From the NCBI RefSeq assembly GCF_003667545.1, contig NZ_RCUV01000013.1, positions 1 to 64,000 of the forward strand: 64,000 nt of DNA, given 5' to 3'. This DNA comes from Mycetocola manganoxydans. Its GTDB lineage: Bacteria; Actinomycetota; Actinomycetes; Actinomycetales; Microbacteriaceae. This document shows positions 50,571 to 60,100 of the stretch, one piece after another (positions within the stretch are counted from its first letter, which is position 1; the number at the start of each line of letters is the position of its first letter). A program made the translations under genes and the position numbers. The notes under the pieces were generated by a model. It saw only the letters and a program-made list of their open reading frames with translations, did no database searches and had not been told where the DNA came from.

Positions 50571-52694
50571 GTGAGCAGCAGTTCCCAACACGGCCAGTCC
50601 CCCGTTCTCGCGTGGAAGATCGCCACGATCTTCCTGAGCATCCTCATGATCGCCGCGATCGCCTTCTTCTTCTTCTTCACCCAGAAGATCAGCGATGGAG
50701 CGCAGCGACTCGATGATGGCGCATCCCTGGCCGCTGCGGGATCGGGCGAGCTCAGCGACGGTGCGACGGCCGTCGACGAAGGCGCTGGCACGCTCGCCGA
50801 AGGAGCAGAAAGTGCCGCCGCCGGCGCCGAGAAGCTGGAAACGGGAGCCGTCAGCGCAGCCGCGGGCGGCGACAAGGTGGCCACGGGCGCGCGCAGTGCA
50901 GCGGACGGCGCTCTGACGCTGTCCAACGGAGCCACGAGCGCTGCCGCAGGAGCACAGAAGCTCGCAGCGGGCGCTGAGAAGGCGGCGACCGGCGGAACAA
51001 CCCTCGCCAACGGTGCCGCTACTGCTTCGTCGGGCGCGGGACGCGTCGCGGCAGGATCGTCGGACCTCTCCGCTGGAGCCTCCTCGCTCTACTCGGGCCT
51101 CAACGGCAAGGTCGCTCCGGGAGCAACCCAGGTGTCCGACGGCGTCGACAAGATCAAGGCAGCCGTCGAAGGCAAGCTCGCTCCAGGTGCCGCCCAGGTG
51201 TCCGGGGGCGTTGACAAGATCAAGGCGGCCGTTGAAGAGAAGCTCTCCCCCGGTGCCAGCCAGGTCGCCGACGGGGTCCAGAAGATCACTGTTGCGGTAC
51301 AGACGAAGCTCTCTCCCGGTGCCACCCAGCTGGCACAGGGAGCCGCGAGCGTGCACTCCGGAGTCGTCGCATTGAGCGACGGGGCCAACACTCTTGCCGC
51401 TGGTACGGGTCAGCTCGCTCCCGCCGCTGCCGCGCTCAACGCAAACCTTCCCACCATCACGACGGGAGCAGGCAACGTTGCAGATGGCGCGACAACGGTC
51501 GCTACCTCTCTGGACACCCTCATCGCGGGCCTGAAGCTTCAGGGCGCCAGCCCTTCCCTCATCGGCACGCTCGAGCAGATCTCCGATGGAGCTGACAAGG
51601 TCGCGGCCGGTTCCGGCCAGGTCTCCGGCGGACTGACCCAGCTCGCCCCGGCAGCCAAGGGAATGGCGAGCTTCGCTGCGGTGAACACCGGAGCACAGAG
51701 TCTCGCCGCCGGCCTCGGAGCAACCGCCCCCATCGAGGGCGCCCTGCCGAACGGCGGACTGCTGTACGCCTCGAACGTCCCTGCTCTCGCAACCGGTGCC
51801 GGTCAGCTCGCTGCAGGTCTCGGGACGACCGCACCGACCGCAGGGCTCGAATCCGGCGGACTGCTGTACGCGGCGAACCTTCCGGCCCTCACCGCCGGCT
51901 CAGGCCAGGTGGCAGCAGGACTCGGAACGACCGCACCGATCGCAGACGTACTCCCAACGGGTGGTCTGCTCTACGCGGCCAACCTCCCCACCCTGAGCGC
52001 GGGCGCGGGTCAGGTCGCAGCCGGCCTCGGAGCGACAGCGCCGATCAAGGATGTCCTCCCAACGGGTGGTCTGCTCTACGCCGCCAACCTCCCGGCACTC
52101 TCCGACGGTGCAGCGCAGCTGGACAGCGGCATCCGCACCGAACTTCTCCCCGGATCGGTTCTCCTTCGCAACGGCGCGGCAACCCTCGCAACCGGTGCAG
52201 GAGACCTCTCCACCGGTGTCAACAAGTTGTTCGCCGGGTCCACCAGCCTCAACGCCGGACTCAGCACGCTCCTCACCGGATCACAGAGCCTCTCTGAGGG
52301 AAACACCAAACTCGCGGTCGGCGCCTCGACGCTCTCCACGGGAACAGAGACGCTGGCTGAGGGCTCTGCGACGCTCAACGCCGGACTGGCAACTCTCTCC
52401 GCCGGATCCACCGCGCTCGCCGAGGGAACCACGGAACTGGCCGAGGGCGCTGGAACGCTCAGCGAGGGGACGACCACCCTCTCCGACGGAGCGGCAACTC
52501 TCGCCGCCGGTAACACGGAGATCAGCGACGGAACCACCGAACTCCACAGCGGCGCAGCAGCATTCAGCTTCGCAGAGCTCACCAGCTCTCCGATGCTCTG
52601 GGTGATCCTCCTGCTGGTGGTTCTCGCGGTGGCGGGTCTCCTCATCCGCCGGATGATCGTGACCACCCGCCAGGAGGCCACAGACGCCGTCTGA
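50571..52694 (+). CDS. Large repetitive YhgE-like membrane protein
   Basis: 707 residues from GTG 50571 (CAGGAGAG upstream). An N-terminal transmembrane helix (about 20-42, Phe-rich) and another near the C-terminus (675-695) frame some 600 residues of low-complexity helical repeats, in which Leu/Ala and Gly-Ala recur about every 7 or 11 residues (LSDGATAVDEGAGTL). Four copies of a 39-41-residue unit (APIxxxLPxGGLLYAANLPAL) lie near 385-510. This is the YhgE/Pip-type central region, which in other bacteria also lies between transmembrane ends. It may span the cell envelope; its function is unknown. Confidence 0.7.
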   Translation: MSSSSQHGQSPVLAWKIATIFLSILMIAAIAFFFFFTQKISDGAQRLDDGASLAAAGSGELSDGATAVDEGAGTLAEGAESAAAGAEKLETGAVSAAAGGDKVATGARSAADGALTLSNGATSAAAGAQKLAAGAEKAATGGTTLANGAATASSGAGRVAAGSSDLSAGASSLYSGLNGKVAPGATQVSDGVDKIKAAVEGKLAPGAAQVSGGVDKIKAAVEEKLSPGASQVADGVQKITVAVQTKLSPGATQLAQGAASVHSGVVALSDGANTLAAGTGQLAPAAAALNANLPTITTGAGNVADGATTVATSLDTLIAGLKLQGASPSLIGTLEQISDGADKVAAGSGQVSGGLTQLAPAAKGMASFAAVNTGAQSLAAGLGATAPIEGALPNGGLLYASNVPALATGAGQLAAGLGTTAPTAGLESGGLLYAANLPALTAGSGQVAAGLGTTAPIADVLPTGGLLYAANLPTLSAGAGQVAAGLGATAPIKDVLPTGGLLYAANLPALSDGAAQLDSGIRTELLPGSVLLRNGAATLATGAGDLSTGVNKLFAGSTSLNAGLSTLLTGSQSLSEGNTKLAVGASTLSTGTETLAEGSATLNAGLATLSAGSTALAEGTTELAEGAGTLSEGTTTLSDGAATLAAGNTEISDGTTELHSGAAAFSFAELTSSPMLWVILLLVVLAVAGLLIRRMIVTTRQEATDAV

Positions 52695-52708
52695 TCAGAC
52701 TGACAGGA

Positions 52709-52744
52709 ACGGACCGCGGATGCCGAGAGGCATCCGCGGTCCGT
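52709..52744. terminator. Bidirectional terminator
   Basis: A perfect 16-bp stem, ACGGACCGCGGATGCC paired with GGCATCCGCGGTCCGT, with a GAGA loop and TTTCTTGTTT after it on the plus strand. It lies between the convergent repetitive gene and hisS and probably terminates both. Confidence 0.88.
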
Positions 52745-52800
52745 TTCTTGTTTGGCGTGATCACGCGGTCACGGCGGCAGAAGCTCAAGCCCGCAAGAGG

Positions 52801-54093
52801 TCAGCCGAGTGGCTTGACCTCCAGGTCGGAGACGGATGCCGTCTCGCCGGTCACGAAGGCGAACGCGCGGAATCCTTCACCGGTGACGCGGTCCAGCAGA
52901 ACCTTGAGGTTCTTCGTCCGCTTCTCCAGCCGAACCCGTTTGCCTGTCGCCACGAGGGCGGACTTCAGCGCGATGAGGGCGCCCGGTGTGACATCGCGGT
53001 CGTACACGAGGGCAATCGACTCGCTCGCGGCATCCTCCGGCAGTTCGAGCAGGTCTACGATGCGTTCGAAACCGATCGAGAAACCGGTGGCGGGAACGTC
53101 CTGGCCGAGGAAACGACCGATCATGCCGTCGTAGCGGCCGCCGCCTCCGAGCGAGTAGCCGAGGTCCGGGTGCTCGATCTCGAAGATCGGGCCGGTGTAG
53201 TAACCCATGCCGCGAACGAGGAACGGGTCGAAGATGACGGGTGTGGTCGTGCCGCTCCCCGACTCGGCCGCTGCGGTGCCGATCGCCGCGAGTTCGGTGA
53301 TGACGTCGTCGCTGACCCCGGCTGGGAGCTGCGAGCGGATCTGTGCCTCGCCGAACGGCTGGTCCTCCGGTTTCGGTCGCTCGAAGAACGCCTCGAGGCG
53401 GTCCACGGCGGCAGCAGTTGCTCCCCGCTCGCGCAGTTCAGCGAGGACCCCGGACGTGCCCACCTTGTCGAGCTTGTCGACGGTGATGAGAACGCTCGCG
53501 TGCTCGGCTTCCGCGAATCCGAAGGCGTCGAGCATCCCTACGAGGAGGCGCCTGTCGTTGATCCGGACGCGGCAGCCGGTGAGCCCGAGCTCGAAGAGGA
53601 CGGCGGAGGTGGCTGTGATCAGCTCGATCTCGGCGATGGGGCCTGCCTCGCCGATGATGTCGATGTCGCACTGGACGAACTGGCGGTACCGTCCCTTTTG
53701 CGGACGTTCGGCGCGCCACACCGGAGCGATCTGGATGGCGCGGAACACCGGAGGCAGCTCGGCCCGGTGCGTGGCATAGAACCGGGCAAGCGGAACGGTG
53801 AGGTCGAAGCGGAGCCCGAGGTCCGCGAGGGAGTCAAGGCTTCCCTTCCCGGCCGCCGTGACGGCATCCTCGGGGGTCAGTCCCCGCTTGAGGACGTTGA
53901 AGGCAAGTTTTTCGTTGTCGCCACCGAGTCCGGAATGCAGCCGCGCGAAGTCCTCGACAACGGGGGTTTCGATCTCATCGAACCCGAACGACGAGTACAC
54001 GCTGCGGATGACACCGAGCGCGTGTTCCCGCCTGGCCTTGTCCCGGGGAAGAAAATCGCGCATGCCACGGGGCGGAGTTACAGGAGAGGCCAT
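52801..54093 (-). CDS. hisS: Histidine-tRNA ligase
   Basis: 430 residues, class II synthetase. Motif 1 around GVIRSVYSSFGFDEIETPVVE, motif 2 FRAIQIAPVWRAERPQKGRYRQFVQCDIDIIG (landmarks at 114-145), the histidine-binding GGGGRYDGMIG near 312 and motif 3 FSIGFERIV near 330; the C-terminal anticodon-binding domain follows. It charges tRNA-His in the cytoplasm. Confidence 0.96.
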   Translation of the reverse strand: MASPVTPPRGMRDFLPRDKARREHALGVIRSVYSSFGFDEIETPVVEDFARLHSGLGGDNEKLAFNVLKRGLTPEDAVTAAGKGSLDSLADLGLRFDLTVPLARFYATHRAELPPVFRAIQIAPVWRAERPQKGRYRQFVQCDIDIIGEAGPIAEIELITATSAVLFELGLTGCRVRINDRRLLVGMLDAFGFAEAEHASVLITVDKLDKVGTSGVLAELRERGATAAAVDRLEAFFERPKPEDQPFGEAQIRSQLPAGVSDDVITELAAIGTAAAESGSGTTTPVIFDPFLVRGMGYYTGPIFEIEHPDLGYSLGGGGRYDGMIGRFLGQDVPATGFSIGFERIVDLLELPEDAASESIALVYDRDVTPGALIALKSALVATGKRVRLEKRTKNLKVLLDRVTGEGFRAFAFVTGETASVSDLEVKPLG

Positions 54094-54129
54094 ACCTCAA
54101 TTCTGGCACGGCCTCCCCTGCCGCCCGGT

Positions 54130-54816
54130 TCAGCCCGGCGCTCCCCCGCGTTCCTGCTCGCGGATGCCGTCCTGCAGGTCGCGGAGGGCGGTGCGGAGCG
54201 CTCGTTCCGCGTCGAGGCCCTGGGCGCGGGCGGTGGCGGAGATGTCGAGGAGCACCTGACCGAGTTCGTGCTCGTCGGTGAACCGTGGGCCTTCGGTGCC
54301 GCGGATGCGCGGGTCGGGAAGACCGGCCCGCTCCGCCCGAGTGAGGACCTTCTCGGCAAGAGCGAGGGCTGGCATGCTCTGCGGGATGCCATCGAGCGCG
54401 CTGGTTCGCGTCGATTTCTCGGCTGCTTTTGCTGCGCTCCACACGCGCCACACGTCCTCGACGGTGTGCGCGGTCTCGTCGCCGAAGACATGCGGATGCC
54501 TCCGGATCATCTTCTCGTTCGCGGCACGTGCGATGTCGTCGAGGGAGAACCGCTCGGCAGGCGTCCTTCGCGCGATCTCGGCGTGGAAGACGACCTGAAG
54601 CAACACGTCGCCAAGCTCCTCGAGCATGACGTCACGATCCTCCGCCTCGACGGCGTCGATGAGTTCGTAACTCTCCTCGATCAGGTAGGTGACGAGCGAA
54701 GCATGTGTCATCGTCTGGCTCCACACGCAGGTGTCGAGCACGACACTCATCGACGCGGCGAGCGCGTCCATGTTGGGGAGCGAGTCCGGCCGGACCGGGT
54801 CGACGGCATCCGTCAT
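54130..54816 (-). CDS. mazG: MazG nucleotide pyrophosphohydrolase
   Basis: 228 residues from ATG 54816; the frame extends to 55512 only as antisense of the next gene. The MazG helix motif EESYELIDAVEAED and the EELGDVLLQVVFHAEIA Mg2+-binding helix (Glu, Glu, Asp) are at residues 47-82. MazG hydrolyses (d)NTPs and may lower (p)ppGpp. It overlaps the aldehyde dehydrogenase stop by ATGA, an operon of unrelated functions typical of this neighbourhood. Confidence 0.93.
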   Translation of the reverse strand: MTDAVDPVRPDSLPNMDALAASMSVVLDTCVWSQTMTHASLVTYLIEESYELIDAVEAEDRDVMLEELGDVLLQVVFHAEIARRTPAERFSLDDIARAANEKMIRRHPHVFGDETAHTVEDVWRVWSAAKAAEKSTRTSALDGIPQSMPALALAEKVLTRAERAGLPDPRIRGTEGPRFTDEHELGQVLLDISATARAQGLDAERALRTALRDLQDGIREQERGGAPG

Positions 54817-56243
54817 CGTGTGCGGCGCCAGGTTCTGGCAATCACCGTGCGGATGAGCAGGTCGCGGAGTTGCCCGTGGGGCGGGTAGATGAGCCGGAGA
54901 GTGTCCGGGTTGATCGGCTTGGAAAGCACGGCCTTGTGGTGACTGAAGGTGTCGATGGAATATTTGCCGTGGTACTGCCCGTTGCCGCTCGGCCCGACAC
55001 CACCGAATGGGAGGCCGGGAACCAGCAGGTGGGCGGCGGGGATGCCAAGCCCGACAGCCCCGGAAGACGTCTCGCGCAGGAACCGTCGCTCCACCGACCG
55101 GTTCCTGCTGAAGACATAGAGGGCGAGCGGTTTGTCGCGTGCGGTGATGAAACGAATGGCCTCGCTCACCCCGCTGACATGCACGATGGGGAGCAGAGGT
55201 CCAAAAATCTCGTCGGCCATGATCGGCGAATCCGGGTCGACCCCGTTGAGAACGGTCGGCGCGATGTATTTCGCTGCCCTCTCCACGCCGCCGCCGATCG
55301 CGGGTGTGGTCCCGTCCAGGAGCTCCGACAGCCGGTCGACGTTGTGCTCGTTGACGATGCGCGCGTAGTCCCGGCTCTCCCGCGGCTCGCTGCCGTACAG
55401 CTCGGCGATCGCAGATTCGAGGTGTGGGATGAGCGCGGATGCGGTTTTCGGTGTGGCGAGGACGTAGTCCGGTGCGACACAGGTCTGCCCGGCGTTCAGG
55501 AACTTGCCCCACGCGATCCGCCTGGCTGCCACGGCGAGGTCGACACCGTCGTCGACGAAGGCAGGGGATTTTCCACCGAGCTCGAGGGTCACAGGAGTGA
55601 GGTGCTCGGCCGCTGCGCGTGCGACGATCCGGCCGACACGGCCGTTGCCGGTGAAGAAGATGTGGTCGAACCGCTCAGCCAGGAGCTCCGTGGTCTCCTC
55701 GACGCCACCCTCCACGACTCGGACCGCTGCCGGGTCCAGATACTGCGGGAGCAACTCGGCCATGAGCCGCGACGATGTCGGCGCCAGTTCGCTCGGCTTG
55801 AGGAGGACGGTGTTGCCCGCTGCCAGCGCCCCGACAACGGGCACGAGCGAGAGCATGACGGGGTAGTTCCACGGCCCGATCACGAGAACGACGCCGAGGG
55901 GTTCCCGCACCACCTTCGCGCTCGCGGGCGCGAAAGCGACCGACACCGGCACCCGCCGCGGGCGAAGCCAGGAGCGGAGTCGCCGGAGCGTGTAGTCGAT
56001 CTCGCCGACGATCAGCCCGATCTCGGAGATCTGTGCCTCGGTTGGGCTCTTCGCCAGGTCGGCCGCGAGCGCGCGCTCGAACTCGTCGCCACGCTCGATG
56101 AGCATGCGCTTGAAAGCCGTCAGCTGCCGGACGCGCCAGCCGAGCGGCTTCGTCACTCCGCTGTCGAAGGTCCGGCGAAGGTCGCCGACGACCGCTGCGG
56201 CATCCGTCTGGGGTCTGGGAGTGGTCGTCTCGAGAGCGCTCAT
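54813..56243 (-). CDS. Aldehyde dehydrogenase
   Basis: 476 residues from ATG 56243. NAD(P)-binding: GVVLVIGPWNYPVMLSLVPV near residue 115 and FFTGNGRVGRIV near 195; catalytic Glu is in LELGGKSPAFVDD near 220 and Cys in FLNAGQTCVAPDYV near 252. The PW-NYP and the FGGVGPSGNG ending suggest the fatty-aldehyde (ALDH3-like) group, often membrane-linked by its C-terminus. It starts on the stop of the SDR gene (ATGA), so the two probably act on one pathway. Confidence 0.9.
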   Translation of the reverse strand: MSALETTTPRPQTDAAAVVGDLRRTFDSGVTKPLGWRVRQLTAFKRMLIERGDEFERALAADLAKSPTEAQISEIGLIVGEIDYTLRRLRSWLRPRRVPVSVAFAPASAKVVREPLGVVLVIGPWNYPVMLSLVPVVGALAAGNTVLLKPSELAPTSSRLMAELLPQYLDPAAVRVVEGGVEETTELLAERFDHIFFTGNGRVGRIVARAAAEHLTPVTLELGGKSPAFVDDGVDLAVAARRIAWGKFLNAGQTCVAPDYVLATPKTASALIPHLESAIAELYGSEPRESRDYARIVNEHNVDRLSELLDGTTPAIGGGVERAAKYIAPTVLNGVDPDSPIMADEIFGPLLPIVHVSGVSEAIRFITARDKPLALYVFSRNRSVERRFLRETSSGAVGLGIPAAHLLVPGLPFGGVGPSGNGQYHGKYSIDTFSHHKAVLSKPINPDTLRLIYPPHGQLRDLLIRTVIARTWRRTR

Positions 56244-57118
56244 GCCCGGTTCTCCGCTTCGCGTGTCTGCTCCCGCGTCGGTCCGCCATCGGCACGACCG
56301 GTGAACTCGTCCATGCTCGAGTACACATGGAACACCCGATCGGCGACGACGTCCCAGGCACGCGGCGGCAACACGCCCTTGAGGGCACGGGCGAGGCCGA
56401 CGGTCCACGGTGTCATGCGCTGCGGTTTTCCCGCGAGCATCGCCTGCCACGCGCGGGCTACGGCGATGTCCGGCAGCAGAATGGGCGTCATGAGCGGGCC
56501 GCGAACACCTTCGAACATGCCGGTGGCGACGTAGGACGGACAAAAAGTGGTGACGCGGACGTGGCTGTTGCCCGAACGTTCAAGTTCAAGGCGGACGGAG
56601 TCGCTCCAGCCGATGAGTGCCCATTTCGACGCGGCGTAGACGCTCATTCGCGGGTTAGACAGGGTTCCGGCAGCGGATGCCACGTTGAGGATCCGCTTTT
56701 CACGGGGAGCGTCGGTGATCATCGCCGGGAGGAACTCTCGAGTGATGTGCATCGGCGCGATCGCGTTGATCCGCATCGTCGGCTCGGTGTCGCGTTCGGA
56801 GTCTGTGTTCCAGAAGTAGTCGTTGCCGCGCACGATTCCCGCATTGTTGATGAGCACGTCGGGAATGCGTCCTTCATCGAGTTCGTGAGCAGCAGCAGCC
56901 CGCACGTCCTCGAGTCGCGAGACGTCGACGACGCGAGTGTGGATGATCGTGCCGTGACCGGAGAGGGCGCTCGCCGTGGCATCCAGCATGAGGGGGTCGA
57001 TGTCCCAGAGGGTGACGGATTCGGCTTGCTCCTGAACCGCCCGCTGGGCGTAGAGCCGTCCCATTCCTGAGGCTCCTCCGGTGACCAGGACTCGGGCGTG
57101 TGCGACGGTGAAAACCAC
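56240..57118 (-). CDS. Short-chain dehydrogenase/reductase
   Basis: 292 residues from GTG 57118, whose GGAGG site is ideal; the ATG at 57130 is less likely. TGGASGMGR near residue 13 is the nucleotide-binding glycine motif. NNAG is near residue 88, the catalytic Ser lies in NVASAAGTLS, and YAASK near residue 160 holds the Tyr and Lys. NAD(P)-linked alcohol or ketone substrate, probably lipid-like given its aldehyde dehydrogenase partner. Confidence 0.88.
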   Translation of the reverse strand: MVFTVAHARVLVTGGASGMGRLYAQRAVQEQAESVTLWDIDPLMLDATASALSGHGTIIHTRVVDVSRLEDVRAAAAHELDEGRIPDVLINNAGIVRGNDYFWNTDSERDTEPTMRINAIAPMHITREFLPAMITDAPREKRILNVASAAGTLSNPRMSVYAASKWALIGWSDSVRLELERSGNSHVRVTTFCPSYVATGMFEGVRGPLMTPILLPDIAVARAWQAMLAGKPQRMTPWTVGLARALKGVLPPRAWDVVADRVFHVYSSMDEFTGRADGGPTREQTREAENRA

Positions 57119-57187
57119 GGATACCTCCATTGGACGCTGTGGATTCCCACACTATTGGATGCTGCCGACGTGAGAGAACCGACAACT

Positions 57188-60100
57188 TCAGGAGGCGGCC
57201 TGTTCCTCCCGGGGCGGAAGCGGGAACAGCGCGTCGAGGAACTGACCGACCCACGTGATGAGTTCGGCGTCGGTGAGGGCCTCCCCATGCTTCTGCGGCA
57301 TCGGGACGATCAGCGCGCTCGCCTGAGCGAGGTACTTGCCGCCCGGGTACATGCGGCGCAGCCGCGCCTGCAGCGAGTCGGGGAGGTTCGCGGGAGCGGC
57401 TCGCAGGTTGCTTCCCATGGCCACGAGCTCGCTGAGGCCGACACGCTGGGCGCGTTGGCGCAGTTTCGAGATGGCGATCAGGTTCTGCACCTGCGCCGGC
57501 GGTTCACCGTACCGGTCTGTGAGTTCGTCGAGGACGAGTCCGATCTGGTCGTCGGCGGCTGCCGGACCTGATGCTGCGGAGAGCTTCTGGTACGCCTCGA
57601 GCCTCAGCCGCTCGCTGTCGACGTAATCCTCGGGGATGTGCGCGTGGACAGGCAGCTCGAGGCGCAGTTCGGTCTGCCCCTCGGCGACATCACCACGGAA
57701 GTCGGAGACGGCTTCACCGATCATGCGCAGGTACAGGTCGAATCCGACCCCGGCGATGTGGCCGGCCTGTTCGCCACCGAGGAGGTTTCCGGCACCGCGG
57801 ATCTCGAGGTCCTTGAGCGCCACCTGCATTCCGCTGCCGAGTTCGTTGTTCGCCGCGATCGTCGAGAGCCGGTCGTGCGCGGTCTCCGACAGCGGTTTGT
57901 TCTCGTCGTAGAGGAAGTAGGCGTATGCGCGCTCCCGACCGCGGCCGACCCGGCCCCGCAACTGGTGGAGCTGGCTGAGGCCGTACTTGTCGGCACGGTC
58001 GATGATGATCGTGTTGGCGTTCTGGATGTCGAGTCCGGTCTCGATGATCGTCGTGCAGACGAGAACGTCGAACTTGCGCTCCCAGAAGTCCACAACGACG
58101 CGTTCGAGCACGTTCTCGGACAGCTGCCCGTGGGCAACCGCGATCCGCGCCTCAGGAACGATTTCGGCGATCTGTGCTGCGATCCGGTTGATGCTCGACA
58201 CCCGGTTGTGCACGAAGAAGATCTGGCCTTCGCGCAAAAGCTCCCGCCGGATCGCCGCTCCGACCTGCTTCTCGTTGTACGGGCCCACGAAACTGAGAAT
58301 CGGATGCCGTTCCTCGGGTGGGGTCGCGAGAGTCGACATCTCCCGGATGCCGGTGACCGCCATCTCCAGCGTGCGGGGAATCGGCGTGGCACTCATCGCA
58401 AGGATGTCGACGTTCGTCTTGAGCTTCTTGAGCGCGTCCTTGTGTTCGACGCCGAACCGCTGTTCCTCATCGATGATGACGAGACCGAGGTCCTTGAACT
58501 TCATTCCCTCGCTCAGCAGGCGGTGCGTGCCGATGACGACGTCAATGGTTCCCCGCTCGAGCCCGTCCTTTGTCTCTTTCGCTTCCTTCGCGGTCTGGAA
58601 CCGGCTGAGGGCGCGGAGGTGCACAGGGAAACCGGCGAACCGTTCCGAGAATGTCTCGAAGTGCTGTTTGACGAGGAGTGTCGTCGGCACGAGCATGGCG
58701 ACCTGCTTGCCGTCCTGCACCGCTTTGAACGCGGCGCGGATGGCGACCTCGGTCTTACCGAAACCGACGTCTCCGGACAGCAGCCGGTCCATCGGGATCG
58801 GCCGTTCCATGTCGGCTTTGACCTCGTCGATCGTCGTGAGCTGGTCCGGGGTCTCCGCGAACGGGAATGCTTCCTCGAGCTCACGCTGCCACGGGGTGTC
58901 CTTGCTGAAGGCGAATCCCTTCGACGCCATCCGCGCCGAATACAGCTTGACGAGCTCGACGGCGATGTCGCGGACGGCCCTGCGGGCTTTGCTCTTCGCC
59001 TGCGACCAGTCGCTGCCACCCATCTTCGACAGCGCCGGCGCCTCCCCGCCGACGTAGCGGCTGAGCAGGTCGAGCTGGTCGGTGGGAACAAGCAGCTTGT
59101 CGCCGGGGTAGCCACGCTTCGACGGCGCATACTCGAGGGTCAGGTATTCGCGACGCGTCTTCGTGGGGTTCCGTCCGCCGCTGGACACCTCGCGCTGGCT
59201 GAGTTCGACGAATCGCCCGATGCCGTGTGTCTGGTGGACGACGTAGTCCCCCGCTTTGAGCTGCAGAGGGTCGACGACATTTTTTCGCCGCGACGCCAGC
59301 TTCTTCACCTGGCGCGAGTCGTAACCGATGGTTCGACCGTAGAACTCGTTCTCACTGATCAGGGCGAGCTTCGCCTCGGTCAGTTCGAATCCGCTCTCGG
59401 CGGTCGCCTGCACGAGGTAGGCGACTCCCGCTTCGGGTTCGGCCGGGAACTCGGCGACGAGCCGCGCAGGCACCTCGTGCTCGGCGAGAACATCGCGGGC
59501 ACGCTCGACAAGACCGGAGCCACGGGCGGCGATGCCCACGATCCAGCCGTCCCGGACACGCTCGGCGACGTGCGCGATTGCACCGTCGACGTTTCCCGAG
59601 AAACTGGGAACAGGGTCGGCGGCAACACGCACGGTGAGGAGCTCGTCCATCTCCCGCTCCTCGGGCAGGACGTCGTCCGGCCCCTGCTGGAAGGTACTGA
59701 ACGTCCACCACGGATGATCGGAGGCGGGCTGCCCGGGCGCCGTGAAGCGGGTCGCGTCGCGAAGGTCGCCGAGGCTGATGAACTCGCCGCTCGCGAGGTC
59801 GATCGGCGCCTGGGCTCCCGCCGTCGCAGCACTCCATGCCGCTGAGAGGAACTCCCGGTTCGTTTCGGAGAGGCTGATGGCCCGGGTGGCGACGCGTTCG
59901 GGCGACATCACGGCAACGGCGGTACCCGCCGGGAAGTAGTGACTCACCGGAACTAGTCGTTCGAGGAGAGCAGGCGCGAGGGACTCCATCCCCTCGACCG
60001 GGATTCCGTTGGCGATCTTCTCGAGCATGCCAGCCATGCTGGGGAACTCGTGCTGCATCTCGGCCGCGCGCTGGCGCACGGCGTCGTTCAGCAGCAGTTC

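Noticed and set aside
52720-54888. Plus-strand frame of 722 codons across hisS and mazG
   Set aside because: It runs over two well-identified genes on the other strand and has no ribosome-binding site or known motif.
54705-56534. Plus-strand frame of 609 codons over the aldehyde dehydrogenase
   Set aside because: Antisense to a gene with intact catalytic residues; composition is that of a shadow frame.
57638-59845. Long plus-strand frame (735 codons) across mfd
   Set aside because: It is antisense to the clearly conserved mfd gene. Its product is Arg/Val/Glu-rich with no family resemblance, the usual shadow of a high-GC gene.
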